From assembly GCA_934695325.1 (NCBI GenBank), contig CAKUVD010000010.1, positions 1 to 64,000 of the forward strand: a stretch of 64,000 nucleotides of DNA, read 5' to 3'. Position numbers and translations under genes: made by a program. Under the pieces are notes generated by a model. That model saw only the letters and a list, made by a program, of their open reading frames with translations. It did not search any database and was not told the origin of the DNA. Numbering within the stretch: the first letter of the stretch is position 1; each line of letters opens with the position of its first letter. The DNA is from an uncultured Bacteroidales bacterium. Its GTDB lineage: Bacteria; Bacteroidota; Bacteroidia; Bacteroidales; UBA932. Shown one piece after another: positions 52,570 through 62,756 of the stretch.

Positions 52570-53904
52570 ATGGATAACACTTCGTACAATAAGATGCTCC
52601 CACCGCTTCCCGAGCGGATGCGTCCTCATAATCTTGACGAGTATGTCGGTCAGCGACACCTCGTCGGTGAGGGATGTGTATTGCGCAATATGATAAAGGG
52701 AGGAAATCTGTCGTCATTTATCTTGTGGGGGCCTCCGGGAGTCGGGAAGACATCACTCGCAAGGATAGTGGCGAACTCTCTCGACAGGGAGTTCTATACG
52801 CTGTCCGCCGTGAGTTCCGGCGTGAAAGATGTGCGGGAAGTGATCGACAAGTCCAAAGCGGACGCCACGTCTATGTTCGGCATCGGCAAAGGCTCCCCTA
52901 TACTGTTCATAGACGAAATCCACAGATTCAACAAGGCCCAGCAGGATGCACTCCTGGGAGCAGTGGAGGACGGGACCGTGGTGCTTATCGGAGCGACGAC
53001 AGAGAATCCGTCCTTTGAAGTGATAAACCCGCTCCTTTCCAGATGTCAGGTCCTGGTGCTGAAGCCGCTTGACGTGGAGGACCTGCAGAAATTGCTCGAC
53101 AGGGCGCTGAAAGAGGATGAGATTCTGAAACATAAGGATATACGGATCGCGGAGGCGGAGGCAATGTTCCGGTATTCAGGAGGAGACGCACGCAAATTGC
53201 TGAACATCCTGGAGATAGTGGTGGATTCGTTTGCGGGAAGGACACCTGTCGTAATCGACAATAAGACTGTCGAATCCTGCCTCCAGACCAGTTCCGCAAG
53301 ATATGACAAAGGCGGAGATATGCATTATGACATCATCTCAGCATTCATAAAGAGCATTCGCGGCTCGGATCCGAATGCTGCCATATATTATCTTGCCAGG
53401 ATGTTGGATGGCGGAGAGGATCCAGTGTTCATCGCCAGGAGGCTGTGCATTTCAGCGGCTGAAGATGTGGGACTCGCCAACCCTAACGCATTGTTGCTTG
53501 CCAACGCCTGCTTTCAGACCGTATCCGCCATCGGAATGCCTGAAGGCCGGATCCCGCTCGCAGAGGCCACTGTCTACCTTGCTTCGTCTCCCAAGAGCAA
53601 TTCCGCATATATGGCGATAAACGAGGCTCTTCAGGTGGCGTCACAGACGAGAGCTGAGGCGGTTCCTCTGCATTTGAGGAACGCCCCGACAGATCTTATG
53701 AAACAACTGGGATACAGCGACGGATACAAATATGCCCACGATTACCCCGGGCATTTCATCGATCAGGAGTTTATGCCTGACGGGCTTCGCGGCCGTGTTT
53801 TCTATGAGCCGGCATCCAACCGACACGAAGATACGCTCAAATCATATCTGGAGTCCTGCTGGCCAAAATACTATCCAAAAGACGGCAAAGGCTCATCCGA
53901 GTGA
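52570..53904 (+). CDS. rarA: Replication-associated recombination protein A
   Basis: A 444-residue AAA+ protein of the RarA/MgsA/WRNIP1 family that acts at stalled replication forks. Motifs: [17 protein letters not shown], Walker [16 protein letters not shown] (about residues 52-66), Walker [20 protein letters not shown], sensor 1 [12 protein letters not shown], and the C-terminal tetramerisation domain with [20 protein letters not shown] and [17 protein letters not shown]. It is convergent with the ybaK-like gene, 3 bp apart. Confidence 0.94.
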   Translation: MDNTSYNKMLPPLPERMRPHNLDEYVGQRHLVGEGCVLRNMIKGGNLSSFILWGPPGVGKTSLARIVANSLDREFYTLSAVSSGVKDVREVIDKSKADATSMFGIGKGSPILFIDEIHRFNKAQQDALLGAVEDGTVVLIGATTENPSFEVINPLLSRCQVLVLKPLDVEDLQKLLDRALKEDEILKHKDIRIAEAEAMFRYSGGDARKLLNILEIVVDSFAGRTPVVIDNKTVESCLQTSSARYDKGGDMHYDIISAFIKSIRGSDPNAAIYYLARMLDGGEDPVFIARRLCISAAEDVGLANPNALLLANACFQTVSAIGMPEGRIPLAEATVYLASSPKSNSAYMAINEALQVASQTRAEAVPLHLRNAPTDLMKQLGYSDGYKYAHDYPGHFIDQEFMPDGLRGRVFYEPASNRHEDTLKSYLESCWPKYYPKDGKGSSE

Positions 53905-53907
53905 GGG

Positions 53908-54468
53908 TCAATGCTTTTCCTCCACCTCCGGCATATCTATGATTACCGGAGGGTGTCCGCATCCAGGAAGGAAACGCTCGAGAAGATCAGCCGTCTTTAT
54001 TTTCATAAAGCAGGTGGTCGTTCCGTCGGAACAACAATAATGATCTCCCGTCAGCACATCTCTGTCAATGATGAAATTCACCTCACGGGCAGAGTCAAGG
54101 CAGGCGCTCAATATGGTCGTGGCCCCGTGTTCCGTACCGGCCAGTTCCATCAGTTTTTCAGCAGAGGCGAACGACACGCGCGGGATGCCGAGAGCCTGGC
54201 CGAAATCCCTGGTGACGAACGGTTTGTCGTCACGTGTCACATATAGATAGAATATGGTCTGCTGTCTGTTGCACAGGAATATGCTCTTGACGATTCTCCC
54301 TCCTATCACCTTGTCTATGTTCTGACAATCCTCCATCGTTATTCCAGGATCCGTATCCACCCTCTCAAACTGGATGCCGAGTTCTGCAAGTTTCTCATAT
54401 ACCTTCTCCTGCAGCGGAGTGGAAAAAGTTTCCGGAGCCCTCTTCTTTAGTTCACTGACATAAAACAT
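53908..54468 (-). CDS. YbaK/ProX-type aminoacyl-tRNA editing protein
   Basis: A 186-residue protein of the YbaK/aminoacyl-tRNA deacylase fold. The family is recognised from GGRIVKSIFLCNRQQTIFYLYVTRDDKPF (Lys of the catalytic region), ARVSF-like PRVSFASAEKLMELAG and HGATTILSACLDSAREVNFIIDRDVL. It probably trims mischarged Ala- or Cys-tRNA-Pro. ProX versus YbaK type cannot be settled here. The minus-strand -7 element is at 54494-54501. Confidence 0.82.
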   Translation of the reverse strand: MFYVSELKKRAPETFSTPLQEKVYEKLAELGIQFERVDTDPGITMEDCQNIDKVIGGRIVKSIFLCNRQQTIFYLYVTRDDKPFVTRDFGQALGIPRVSFASAEKLMELAGTEHGATTILSACLDSAREVNFIIDRDVLTGDHYCCSDGTTTCFMKIKTADLLERFLPGCGHPPVIIDMPEVEEKH

Positions 54469-54493
54469 AATAAAATCTGCTTGATTCGGGGTG

Positions 54494-54501
54494 CAAATTT
54501 A
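54494..54501 (-). promoter_or_regulatory. Bacteroidota -7 element for the YbaK-like gene
   Basis: TAAATTTG followed by CACC on the minus strand, 26 bp before the start. Confidence 0.6.
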
Positions 54502-54551
54502 GCATTCTTTTAAAAATCCAAGGGACAGATGCCTGAAAAATTCTTAGACCG

Positions 54552-54582
54552 TTGGATTTAATCATTATAATGTGTAGCTTTG
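54552..54582 (+). promoter_or_regulatory. Bacteroidota promoter for the beta-propeller lipoprotein
   Basis: TTGG at 54552-54555 and TAGCTTTG at 54575-54582, spacing 19 bp, 33 bp before the ATG at 54615. Confidence 0.55.
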
Positions 54583-54614
54583 AGAAAACGGACAGAACCA
54601 ATAATAAATAGATT

Positions 54615-55772
54615 ATGAAAACCAACCAGCTTCTCTGCGCCATCACTCTCGGCGCCGCCGCAATTCTTGCGGATTCCTGCGGCAAAGACACCCCACAGGC
54701 TCCTGTACTGCCAGATGTCCCAAAGGATACTGTCATATATGCTTATGGACAGGAACTCGTCCACGGCACTTCATATTACGATGCCGTCATCTGGAAAGAC
54801 GGGAAGAAAATCGTACTTTCAGACGGTTCCTGTGACTCATTCGTCAATGCTGCCTGTACAGAAGGAGAGCAATTGTATTTTGTCGGCTGCGAAGCCTCAG
54901 GCGACCTTGTCGATGACGGATACTATGATCCATATCACGTGAACAAGGCTGTCCTGTGGAAAGCCGAAGCCGGCAATGAGAGCAAAGCAGTCAAGACCTA
55001 CTTCAGTGATGGGAAATACGCCACGTCTCCTGTCGCGGTAGCCGTATCAGGCGGTAAAGTCTATGCCGCCGGATTTGACTCTCCAGGATTCGACAGGCGT
55101 GCGATTGTATGGACAGATGGTGAGCCTCAATACCTTACTGACGGCTCCACAGACGCAGTGGCGTACTGTATCTGCGTTGATGGAGACGACGTCTACGTCG
55201 GAGGCTATATTCAGCCTGCGTCCAACAGGCAGGGCGGTGTGGCCACGATATGGAAAAACGGTGTAGCACAGAGCCTTACGGACGGGAACACGGTGGCCAA
55301 GGTCAATGCTGTCTGCGTAGATGGCGGAAAAGTATATGCCGCAGGAGCCGAAAAGGTCAGCGGCGGCCGTTGGAAAGGTGTCCTCTGGATTGACGGAAAG
55401 GCGCAGGATTTCACGACGGAAGTCGGTACTGAAGTAAGCGGCCTGTATGTGAAGGACGGCAAATATGTGATTTCCGGGAACAAGAGCGCAGACGGTTCTG
55501 CATCCTCTATTTCCGTGTATGTCTGGACCAACGACGGAGAAACTCGTCTGACTACGGACGAGACCACTCAGGGAAGCGGTCTGGCTGTCGTGGGCAATGA
55601 TGTATATGTCACTGGAAACCAGTTCATAGGCTATGATGATGACTATAATGAGATCTACAATGGCTACCTTTGGAAAAACGGCAAGTTTCAGCAGCTTGAA
55701 GTGAGCGCGGATGATTACTCGCTCTGGGGTGTGACCTATGCTCTGGTATATAAGCCTGAGTCGTCAAACTGA
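54615..55772 (+). CDS. Lipoprotein with beta-propeller-like repeats
   Basis: A 385-residue lipoprotein (signal MKTNQLLCAITLGAAAILADSC, lipobox Cys at about residue 22). The mature part holds about six repeats with the pattern VYAxG-x-AxxWKxGxxQxLTDG, for example VYAAGFDSPGFDRRAIVWTDGEPQYLTDG (quoted in part) and VYVGGYIQPAS...ATIWKNGVAQSLTDG. This is typical of a beta-propeller; ligand and role are unknown. It is transcribed alone from its own promoter. Confidence 0.75.
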   Translation: MKTNQLLCAITLGAAAILADSCGKDTPQAPVLPDVPKDTVIYAYGQELVHGTSYYDAVIWKDGKKIVLSDGSCDSFVNAACTEGEQLYFVGCEASGDLVDDGYYDPYHVNKAVLWKAEAGNESKAVKTYFSDGKYATSPVAVAVSGGKVYAAGFDSPGFDRRAIVWTDGEPQYLTDGSTDAVAYCICVDGDDVYVGGYIQPASNRQGGVATIWKNGVAQSLTDGNTVAKVNAVCVDGGKVYAAGAEKVSGGRWKGVLWIDGKAQDFTTEVGTEVSGLYVKDGKYVISGNKSADGSASSISVYVWTNDGETRLTTDETTQGSGLAVVGNDVYVTGNQFIGYDDDYNEIYNGYLWKNGKFQQLEVSADDYSLWGVTYALVYKPESSN

Positions 55773-55783
55773 TAAAAGACGCT

Positions 55784-55872
55784 GTCAGTCTAACGGGAGG
55801 CTGACTCAAAAGTCGTAAGCCACGCGGATTGCATTCTCACATATCCAGAGTGCATATTCGCGTGGCTTTCAA
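55784..55872 (+). terminator. Two successive hairpins after the lipoprotein gene
   Basis: GTCAGTCT with AGGCTGAC (55784-55805) and AAGCCACGCG with CGCGTGGCTT (55817-55826, 55860-55869) form stems within about 100 bp of the stop. T-runs are weak, so termination strength is uncertain. Further right, 56000-56007 is a run of eight G residues. Confidence 0.5.
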
Positions 55873-56012
55873 GTGAAAAATTCTCCATCCATTCCACATT
55901 AATGGATAACATCTACCTGATAATCAATAATATGCTTATTGAAAATGTGGCCTATACTTTTTCGGAACGTTTCTGGTGGGGTGTGAATGCGCCCTCAGCG
56001 GGGGGGGTATGG

Positions 56013-57701
56013 CTATTCCCCGCTATTTTGGATCTTGTTCTCAATATATTGTCTTTCAGAAAGTTTCATCGGCATTGACAATGCTTTTCTCCAACAGGCG
56101 GCGGCCTCTTCACGTCGGCCGGAGGCACGGAGACAATCCCCTGCGACATTCCAGGCATTGTAATATAGAGAATCCAGAGCGATGAAATGCTTCAGAGTGT
56201 CATCAGGGACAGAGCGCCCGGAATGCGCCGCCTTCTGCATCATAGGAAGCATCTTCTTGAATTCCATCACATCGGCGAATGCGGATGTGTGAATGAAAGG
56301 ATCTTCCGGAATCATCTCCGAAGCCACTTGTATGCCCGAAGAGAAATCAGAAGAGAATACCTCATCCAGGTCATAGCAAACGAAGCGCCCGCATTGCCAA
56401 GGAGAAGTGGAAACCCAGACCTTCCTCTCGGCCGGCCGAAAAATCACAGAGTGCATCGCAAGCAACTGATTCACAGCCAGCTCGTTGCAATACCCTATTC
56501 GCTCCCCTTCCAGGCCTCTCGTATCACGCAGTATGGCGGCAGCATTGACAGGTGTGACTCTTCCCGCGGAGTCTATCAGCTCCCTCACACGGCGGAAGCG
56601 CTGCATACTGTCCGACATCTGGATATTGTCAGCATTGACAGAATCATTCTTGAACAAGTCTGACTGATAGTGGTTTGCACAGATGATGCTGGTGACGCTG
56701 GAGTCTCCAGAGGCCGGATCGTACAGAGCCATCGACGAAGGCGTCTTCTCTATGATTGCAGCCCGCCCGTCGGACACGGACCCAACAAGGATCGATTCCG
56801 AGACGAAAGTCCTGTACTCCCCCGCTATCCTCCAGGCGTCGTCAATGCTTGAAGCATACTGCAGTATCTTCTTGGTCAATATGGAGATAGGCGTAGCTGA
56901 CATCGTCGGAGTCTCAAGTCTGGAGGCATTGATGGTGACAGTCAGTCCTGCCGTGTTCATACCGGACAGCACGCCGAGCATTCCCGGCCAGGTCACAGAT
57001 ACGAAAGCATATCCGGAATCCGGCTTCTCAAAGAGCACAAGCTTGTTGCAAGAGAACTCCTCGCCCATATAGAAATCGAAATTCCTTCCTATTATCAATG
57101 CAGAATCAGCGGAGCTTCTTCCCCAGGCGGCGAACGAAGTGCACCCGACAAGCATATAGTCCTGCATAACGTGGCCGATGTCGTGGGCCGAATGATACTG
57201 CATCTGCCTCTCATACGGGTTCCCGAAATCGTCGAACTCGTGGGTGCAGGACGCAGACATCGCCTTTATCTCCTGTCGATACTCCAGCGGCACGCTGCGG
57301 CCGAGGCGTCTATTGAAAATCGTGATGAAATAGTGCAGGAAACTGCGGTAGCGCCTATCCGGGATCATCTCGAACAGTTTGTCCGTGAACGCTTTCTCCT
57401 GGGCATACAGCAGGTCGGGGGCCAGTTTTCCGATGGCCTCCCCTCGCTCCAGCGGTGAACCGGAAACCTTCATCTCCCAAAGCCCGTCAGCACCCAGCCT
57501 GAGAGCATTGCCCTTCCAAACACGAAGGCTGTCTGACACCTGTACGGCGCTTCCCTCCGATGGAATGAATTCCGGTTCATCGAGATCTGCGGTGGAGTAC
57601 AGGACAATGCAGACCGTCACGAGGCAGAGCACAGTGGCGATGAGCCCTGCAAACATCCATATGACGGCCTTCAAGACCATTCTCAAAATACGCGACATCA
57701 T
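56013..57701 (-). CDS. C45 family acyltransferase/hydrolase, membrane-anchored
   Basis: A 562-residue Ntn-hydrolase of the acyl-CoA:6-aminopenicillanate acyltransferase (C45) family. After an N-terminal membrane anchor (about 8-35) comes the autoproteolytic nucleophile region DYMLVGCTSFAAWGR (Cys near 186), then SALIIGRNFDFYMGEE and WPGMLGVLSGMNTAGLTVTINAS. The C-terminus (about 500-562) is TPR-like. C45 proteins occur in flexirubin/aryl-polyene clusters. The start overlaps the MMPL gene stop by 4 bp (ATGA), showing translational coupling. Confidence 0.85.
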   Translation of the reverse strand: MMSRILRMVLKAVIWMFAGLIATVLCLVTVCIVLYSTADLDEPEFIPSEGSAVQVSDSLRVWKGNALRLGADGLWEMKVSGSPLERGEAIGKLAPDLLYAQEKAFTDKLFEMIPDRRYRSFLHYFITIFNRRLGRSVPLEYRQEIKAMSASCTHEFDDFGNPYERQMQYHSAHDIGHVMQDYMLVGCTSFAAWGRSSADSALIIGRNFDFYMGEEFSCNKLVLFEKPDSGYAFVSVTWPGMLGVLSGMNTAGLTVTINASRLETPTMSATPISILTKKILQYASSIDDAWRIAGEYRTFVSESILVGSVSDGRAAIIEKTPSSMALYDPASGDSSVTSIICANHYQSDLFKNDSVNADNIQMSDSMQRFRRVRELIDSAGRVTPVNAAAILRDTRGLEGERIGYCNELAVNQLLAMHSVIFRPAERKVWVSTSPWQCGRFVCYDLDEVFSSDFSSGIQVASEMIPEDPFIHTSAFADVMEFKKMLPMMQKAAHSGRSVPDDTLKHFIALDSLYYNAWNVAGDCLRASGRREEAAACWRKALSMPMKLSERQYIENKIQNSGE

Positions 57702-60700
57702 ATCTTATGCAGAATATAGAATGTATTCGAGGTGACAGCATCATTGGCCCGGACCGTCATCTCAAGTCCGGCGGCAGAGGCTATGGCGGCCATCTCCGTG
57801 CGGGTTACGAAATGAAGGTCGCCGGCGGTGCGGTTGAATGCCAGGATGCGTGTCGAGAACAATTCGCTCAACGCGGTAAACTTCTGTCCGTCAGCATTCT
57901 CTGCGTCAGAGTCCCGAACCAGGATCAGACCTCCAGGGAGCAGTCTGTCCGCACATCTTCTTATCAGCGCCTCTTGTTCCTCTATGCTCATATAATGCAG
58001 CATATCGCTGAGCACAAACGCATTGCTCTCCGGCAGGCTACACCTGGAAGCATCGTCACAGCGGAACTCCAGCTGCGGAAGATTCTTAAGCAGCCAGCTA
58101 TTCTGTGCGACAGCTATCTTCTCAGCATCGTAGTCGATTCCGATTATCCTCCTCTCCGGGCAATACAAGGAAAGCATAAAATCCATCTGCCCCATTCCAC
58201 AGCCAAGATCCGTAATTCGTCCTTCACGCGGAAGCATCTCGTGGAAGAAAGCATAGTCGCCCTCCATCCGAGTCTTAACCTTCACATACCACTCGGTAAC
58301 CGGGCCTTTATATATATAGGAGGATACAAGCGCCTTCCTGAAATACGGATTCAGCGGGCTGTCATATTTCCGGCAAAGCTCAGCATATTCATTCTTTATA
58401 ATTCCTGAGATACGGGATGTAAGCTCGTGGTATTCAACACCCGAGGTCTGGACCAGAGGCAGGACACGCATTATGGCAAGTCCTTCAAACATATTGAAGC
58501 CCTGGTTCTTGGGCGCAATCCTCCAGTTGCCGTAGAACACCACAGGTATGACCGGGGCACCCACCTGGGAAGCCAGGTAGAATGCTCCTTTGTGAAATCT
58601 CCTTATCCTGCCGTCCAGAGAGCGCGTGCCCTCAGGGAACACAGCCAGAGACCATCCGTCAGCTACATCGGCGCGAAGTCTCTCAAGAGACTTCTCATAG
58701 CCTTCAGAGCGGCTGTAATACCCCAGGAACCTGGATATCATTCCGAACAGCGGAGAGCGCAGCACCCAGTCCGCCACCATAAAGCGGACTTTCGGGAATG
58801 TAGCCAGAATCATTATGATGTCCAGGGAGGACTGATGGTTCGCTACGATTACGCCTGAATCGCCGCGCCACTGCCTTATGCGCTCACAGTCAGGGCCGAT
58901 ACGCCTTGCGTGTATGAATGCGCCATACCCCACAAGCCATCTGCAGGCTCTGTGAAGCATCCATCCGATGGCAGCCTGTTTTTTTCGTCTTCTTGTCGGA
59001 AACAGCATCGTGACCAGGCTGAAGAGCAGGATCAATGCGCTTCCTATGACCGGAGGGATATAGAATACCACATCGCGCAGTATCGCCCAGAGAGTGTACG
59101 GAGGACGCCCCCCTGAAGTCGGCCTCGTGACGAAAGCATTGAAAATCACAGGCTCCACGGTATAGGCGATGAGCACAACGGCGAGCATTCCGAGAATGGT
59201 GATGACAGCGATGGAATGCAGCGCCGGGTGCCTGGCGAACACAAGAGCGCCGATTCCCACGATCATCGTGAACGCGGAGAAGAATATGGCGGTCTTGTGA
59301 GGATCCAGAAGTTTCTTCCCGGTCTTGTACTTATACAGCAGACCTTCCATTATGAAGATGCTGAAGTCATCACCCATACCGAAGATGAACGTGGACAGGA
59401 TGATGTTCACGATATTGAACTGGACTCCGAGGAATCCCATTATCCCGGTGATTATGACCCAGCTTATAGCCATCGGAAGGAAGCTGAGCAACGCCAGCTC
59501 CAGCCTGCCATAGGACAGCCACAGGACAAAGAAGATAAGGAATGACGATATGAAAAGAATCAGATAGAAGTCATTGTTTATCCCTTCCGCGGCCTTACCG
59601 GCGAAATATCCCTGGTCAAATATGACGACATCATTATCATCGGAGAACCGCCCATATACGTCGTCTACCTCATCCTTGTCCATACGCACCTGTGTGATGA
59701 ACATCTTCAGGTCATCCGACGCCCCCACCCAGCTGGTGAACGCCTCCGGTACGGCTCTGTTTCCGAAATAGTCCAGAGGCTCATACCTTCTGCCGAGCCT
59801 CTCCAGGGCAGCGTCGAATGCGTCCTCACGGAATCCGTATTTCAATGCAGCCTGATGCACTTCATCTGTCAATGCATCTATGCGCTCACGCGTCCACCAC
59901 TTGTTCCATCCGGCTATTCTCTCCTTCTGCTCCTCAGGGCCGCAGATGAACGAGCCTCCGTCAGAGTATCCTTCCACAAGGCCTTCGGACTTGAGTCGGT
60001 CAAGCCGATCCAACGTCCTTCCATAAGCCTTGTAAGCATCATCAGCGGTCTTTCCGACGCTGACGAACATCACAGTCTTGGAGGTGTCCGCAGTCCCGGC
60101 GGTCAATATCTGCTCGGCTTCCTTTAGTTTAGGCTCCCAGTATGTCAGTCCCATCATATCGCTCTCGAAGCCGACCTTCGTGGCCATATATGCGCATACC
60201 ACGGTAAGAATCAGCAGAGCAGCCTTAAGCCACCTGTTCTTGTCAAATGGATAGGAACTGACCTTCTCGATTCCTCTGAGCACACGCCCTTCCCGCAAGT
60301 CCGCCTGGCCGACGAGGAACTGAGGAAGGAAGACAAGGCAGAAGAGCATTGTCCCGACCAATGTCAATGCCGCGAACAGTCCGAAGTCCTGAAGCAGACG
60401 CGATGAAGTGAAAAGGAGCCCGGCAAAAGCACCTACCGTGGTCACGCTCCCGATTATCAATGGGTTGCACAGTTCCTCAAGAAGCTGTGGCACAGTATGC
60501 ACATAGTTCTGATGGGCAAGGAGATGTATCGAATAGCTGAGCGCGATTCCCATTATGGCCGCCCCTGCCCCTATGGCTATCCCCGATATGCTGCCGCGTA
60601 TGAGCCACGCCATCGCCACGGCGAATATGGCTCCGTACAGCACTGGGCAGAGTATCAGGAAGATGGAGCGCTTGCGCTTGAACACCGCCAGTATGAACAG

Positions 60701-61555
60701 TATTATGATTATGAGTGCGGCCACCGATGTGGAATATGTGTCACGCTTTATCTGCCTGGCATTGTACACACTCATCGCAGGACCTCCGAAATAGTGCGTC
60801 CTCACTGTCGGAAATTCACGGGACAATGTACCGAGGGCCTTGTCTATCACGCTGATCAGTCTGTCGTTATGTCCTGTCTCCCCGGAAGAGAATGATGGCT
60901 CGATGAACGTCAGCATTGTCTTTCCCCCAGGGGTGAAGATATGGCCGTCACGTATTACATAGTCCGTGGCGGGATTCAGCTGGGCCGTCCTGGAAAGTAC
61001 CCCTCCTCCGATGGCGAGAGGGTCGGACATTATGTAGTCCTTCATCGCGAATCCGGCAGGCGATATCAGATTTATATAGTCGTTCATTATGGCAGAATCC
61101 ACGGCCTCAGGGGAATCCAGTTCCGCAAGACGCTTGTAGTCAGATTCTTCCATAAAGACAGGAAGATGATCCATTATGAAGGAAATCATTCCCACGGCAT
61201 CGGCCTGCCCTATCTGGCCTGTATATTTGTCAATGATGCCGTCGGCCTGCCCCAGGAGGTCACTAAGCCTGTCCGACGCAGCATAGAGACTGTCAAGTGT
61301 CTGTGCACCGGGCACATCGGAGGTATCGGCGGCATTGAACATCACTATAACCTTGTCGCTGACTTTCAGGTGCGAGAAGACATCGGCCATATTGGCGGCA
61401 TTCTTCGACGACGGGAAGAAAGATGTGATATTCTCCTCCAGGCGGATGCGTGACGCCATCACGAGCAGCACGGCGAGGCTTGAGAGCAGGATTCCCCAGA
61501 AGGCGGCTCTATGTTTTCTGAGCCAATGATATAGACGTATGAAGATTCTATGCAT
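57698..61555 (-). CDS. Trifunctional MMPL exporter-acyltransferase-methyltransferase fusion
   Basis: A 1285-residue fusion. Residues 1-790 are an RND/MMPL-type transporter with two halves, each with periplasmic loops and about six membrane segments (FGMGDDFSIFIMEG near 725). Residues about 870-1060 are an LPLAT acyltransferase (VIVANHQSSLDIIM near 905, VFPEGTRSLDG near 973). Residues about 1090-1285 are a SAM methyltransferase (ITDLGCGMGQMDFMLSL near 1117). I chose ATG 61555 (MHRIFIRLYHWL); the frame extends upstream but only across the previous gene. Such fusions belong to aryl-polyene/flexirubin clusters. Confidence 0.88.
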   Translation of the reverse strand: MHRIFIRLYHWLRKHRAAFWGILLSSLAVLLVMASRIRLEENITSFFPSSKNAANMADVFSHLKVSDKVIVMFNAADTSDVPGAQTLDSLYAASDRLSDLLGQADGIIDKYTGQIGQADAVGMISFIMDHLPVFMEESDYKRLAELDSPEAVDSAIMNDYINLISPAGFAMKDYIMSDPLAIGGGVLSRTAQLNPATDYVIRDGHIFTPGGKTMLTFIEPSFSSGETGHNDRLISVIDKALGTLSREFPTVRTHYFGGPAMSVYNARQIKRDTYSTSVAALIIIILFILAVFKRKRSIFLILCPVLYGAIFAVAMAWLIRGSISGIAIGAGAAIMGIALSYSIHLLAHQNYVHTVPQLLEELCNPLIIGSVTTVGAFAGLLFTSSRLLQDFGLFAALTLVGTMLFCLVFLPQFLVGQADLREGRVLRGIEKVSSYPFDKNRWLKAALLILTVVCAYMATKVGFESDMMGLTYWEPKLKEAEQILTAGTADTSKTVMFVSVGKTADDAYKAYGRTLDRLDRLKSEGLVEGYSDGGSFICGPEEQKERIAGWNKWWTRERIDALTDEVHQAALKYGFREDAFDAALERLGRRYEPLDYFGNRAVPEAFTSWVGASDDLKMFITQVRMDKDEVDDVYGRFSDDNDVVIFDQGYFAGKAAEGINNDFYLILFISSFLIFFVLWLSYGRLELALLSFLPMAISWVIITGIMGFLGVQFNIVNIILSTFIFGMGDDFSIFIMEGLLYKYKTGKKLLDPHKTAIFFSAFTMIVGIGALVFARHPALHSIAVITILGMLAVVLIAYTVEPVIFNAFVTRPTSGGRPPYTLWAILRDVVFYIPPVIGSALILLFSLVTMLFPTRRRKKQAAIGWMLHRACRWLVGYGAFIHARRIGPDCERIRQWRGDSGVIVANHQSSLDIIMILATFPKVRFMVADWVLRSPLFGMISRFLGYYSRSEGYEKSLERLRADVADGWSLAVFPEGTRSLDGRIRRFHKGAFYLASQVGAPVIPVVFYGNWRIAPKNQGFNMFEGLAIMRVLPLVQTSGVEYHELTSRISGIIKNEYAELCRKYDSPLNPYFRKALVSSYIYKGPVTEWYVKVKTRMEGDYAFFHEMLPREGRITDLGCGMGQMDFMLSLYCPERRIIGIDYDAEKIAVAQNSWLLKNLPQLEFRCDDASRCSLPESNAFVLSDMLHYMSIEEQEALIRRCADRLLPGGLILVRDSDAENADGQKFTALSELFSTRILAFNRTAGDLHFVTRTEMAAIASAAGLEMTVRANDAVTSNTFYILHKI

Positions 61556-62756
61556 TCTTTTCAGGTTTTGCAGGTTGGCGGAATATCGAGAGCAGTGCCA
61601 ATGACAGTCCCCAGCACAATGCCGCGAGGACAATGCCGAACACGATGCACCCGAGTACATACTGGAGCAGCATTCCACCTATGGATGAAAGGCTTATCTG
61701 GTCCAGTGCGATGATGACAGGCTGTCCCAGCATCTTGCAGCCAGTCCAGTATCCTCCGAAAATAATGAAGGGTATGAGAGGAGGAAGGCTGATGTTGGCG
61801 GCGACCAGGGTTATGACCTTGTTAAGCCTCAGGAGATGGGCCAATGCAAATGCACATATCATCTGATATCCCCATATCGGCATCACTCCCATCAGGACAC
61901 CCAGACCTATGGCGGCGGCTATGCGTGAATTGCTTTCAGGAGAATGGATTATGTTCCTGTCGATGAAAGCCTTGACATTGGCCCAGGTAAGTTTCCTGAA
62001 GAAGCCTACAGGCCAGCGCCACAGCAGGCAATATAGCACCAGGAGCGTGTTCAGTATGCTTATCCTGGTGAAATCGCGCAGAGGCTTGAAATGAGAGACT
62101 CTTTCTCCCTCAGGAGGATAATAGACTCTCACAGGTATATTCTTCACCGGTATGCCGCGCCATACGGAAAATACCAGTATCTCGAGTTCAAATTCATATC
62201 CGCCGGTAAGAAGATGCGAGCCCAGCCTGATCCTTTCCAGAGGATAAGCCCTATATCCTGACTGCGTATCATCGAGGCGGATACCTGTCTCAAGCCGGAA
62301 CCAGAAATTCGAGAACCGGTTCGCAAACGTATTCTTCCCTGGCATTCCTTCCGCCTGCAGATTCCTCGCCCCGACCAGAAATGTGCCCGGATTATCCTCT
62401 ATCGCCTGCGCAAAGGCCGGAATGTCTGCAGGATAGTGCTGACCGTCAGAGTCAATGCTGATGGCATATCTGAATCCGAGCCGTCTCGCATAGACGAGAC
62501 CGCACTGAAGCGCCACGCCCTTGCCCTGGTTACGTTCCTGGGTCAATGACCTTATCCTGTCCCCGAAAGAGCTGATTATCTGCGCCGTATCATCCGTACA
62601 CCCGTCATTTACGACTATGACGTCCCGACAATACATCAGGGTTTCGCTGATGACACTTGAGAGAGTGGCGGCATTGTTATATGTAGGGATTATGACGCAG
62701 CAGAGGAGGGAACGCAGGCGTTCTGCACAAGAAGCTTTTGTCTGGTCTTCAATCAT
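61548..62756 (-). CDS. GT2 glycosyltransferase with C-terminal DUF2062 domain
   Basis: A 402-residue protein. The N-terminal GT2 domain has CCVIIPTYNNAATLSSVI, VVNDGCTDDTAQII, GKGVALQCGLVYARR and SIDSDGQHYPADI; residues about 250-390 are a DUF2062 membrane domain (AIGLGVLMGVMPIWGYQMICAFALAHLLRLN). This pairing occurs in aryl-polyene/flexirubin clusters and in polyprenyl-phosphate-sugar pathways. It overlaps the MMPL fusion by 8 bp and the upstream lipoprotein gene by 4 bp. Confidence 0.85.
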   Translation of the reverse strand: MIEDQTKASCAERLRSLLCCVIIPTYNNAATLSSVISETLMYCRDVIVVNDGCTDDTAQIISSFGDRIRSLTQERNQGKGVALQCGLVYARRLGFRYAISIDSDGQHYPADIPAFAQAIEDNPGTFLVGARNLQAEGMPGKNTFANRFSNFWFRLETGIRLDDTQSGYRAYPLERIRLGSHLLTGGYEFELEILVFSVWRGIPVKNIPVRVYYPPEGERVSHFKPLRDFTRISILNTLLVLYCLLWRWPVGFFRKLTWANVKAFIDRNIIHSPESNSRIAAAIGLGVLMGVMPIWGYQMICAFALAHLLRLNKVITLVAANISLPPLIPFIIFGGYWTGCKMLGQPVIIALDQISLSSIGGMLLQYVLGCIVFGIVLAALCWGLSLALLSIFRQPAKPEKNA

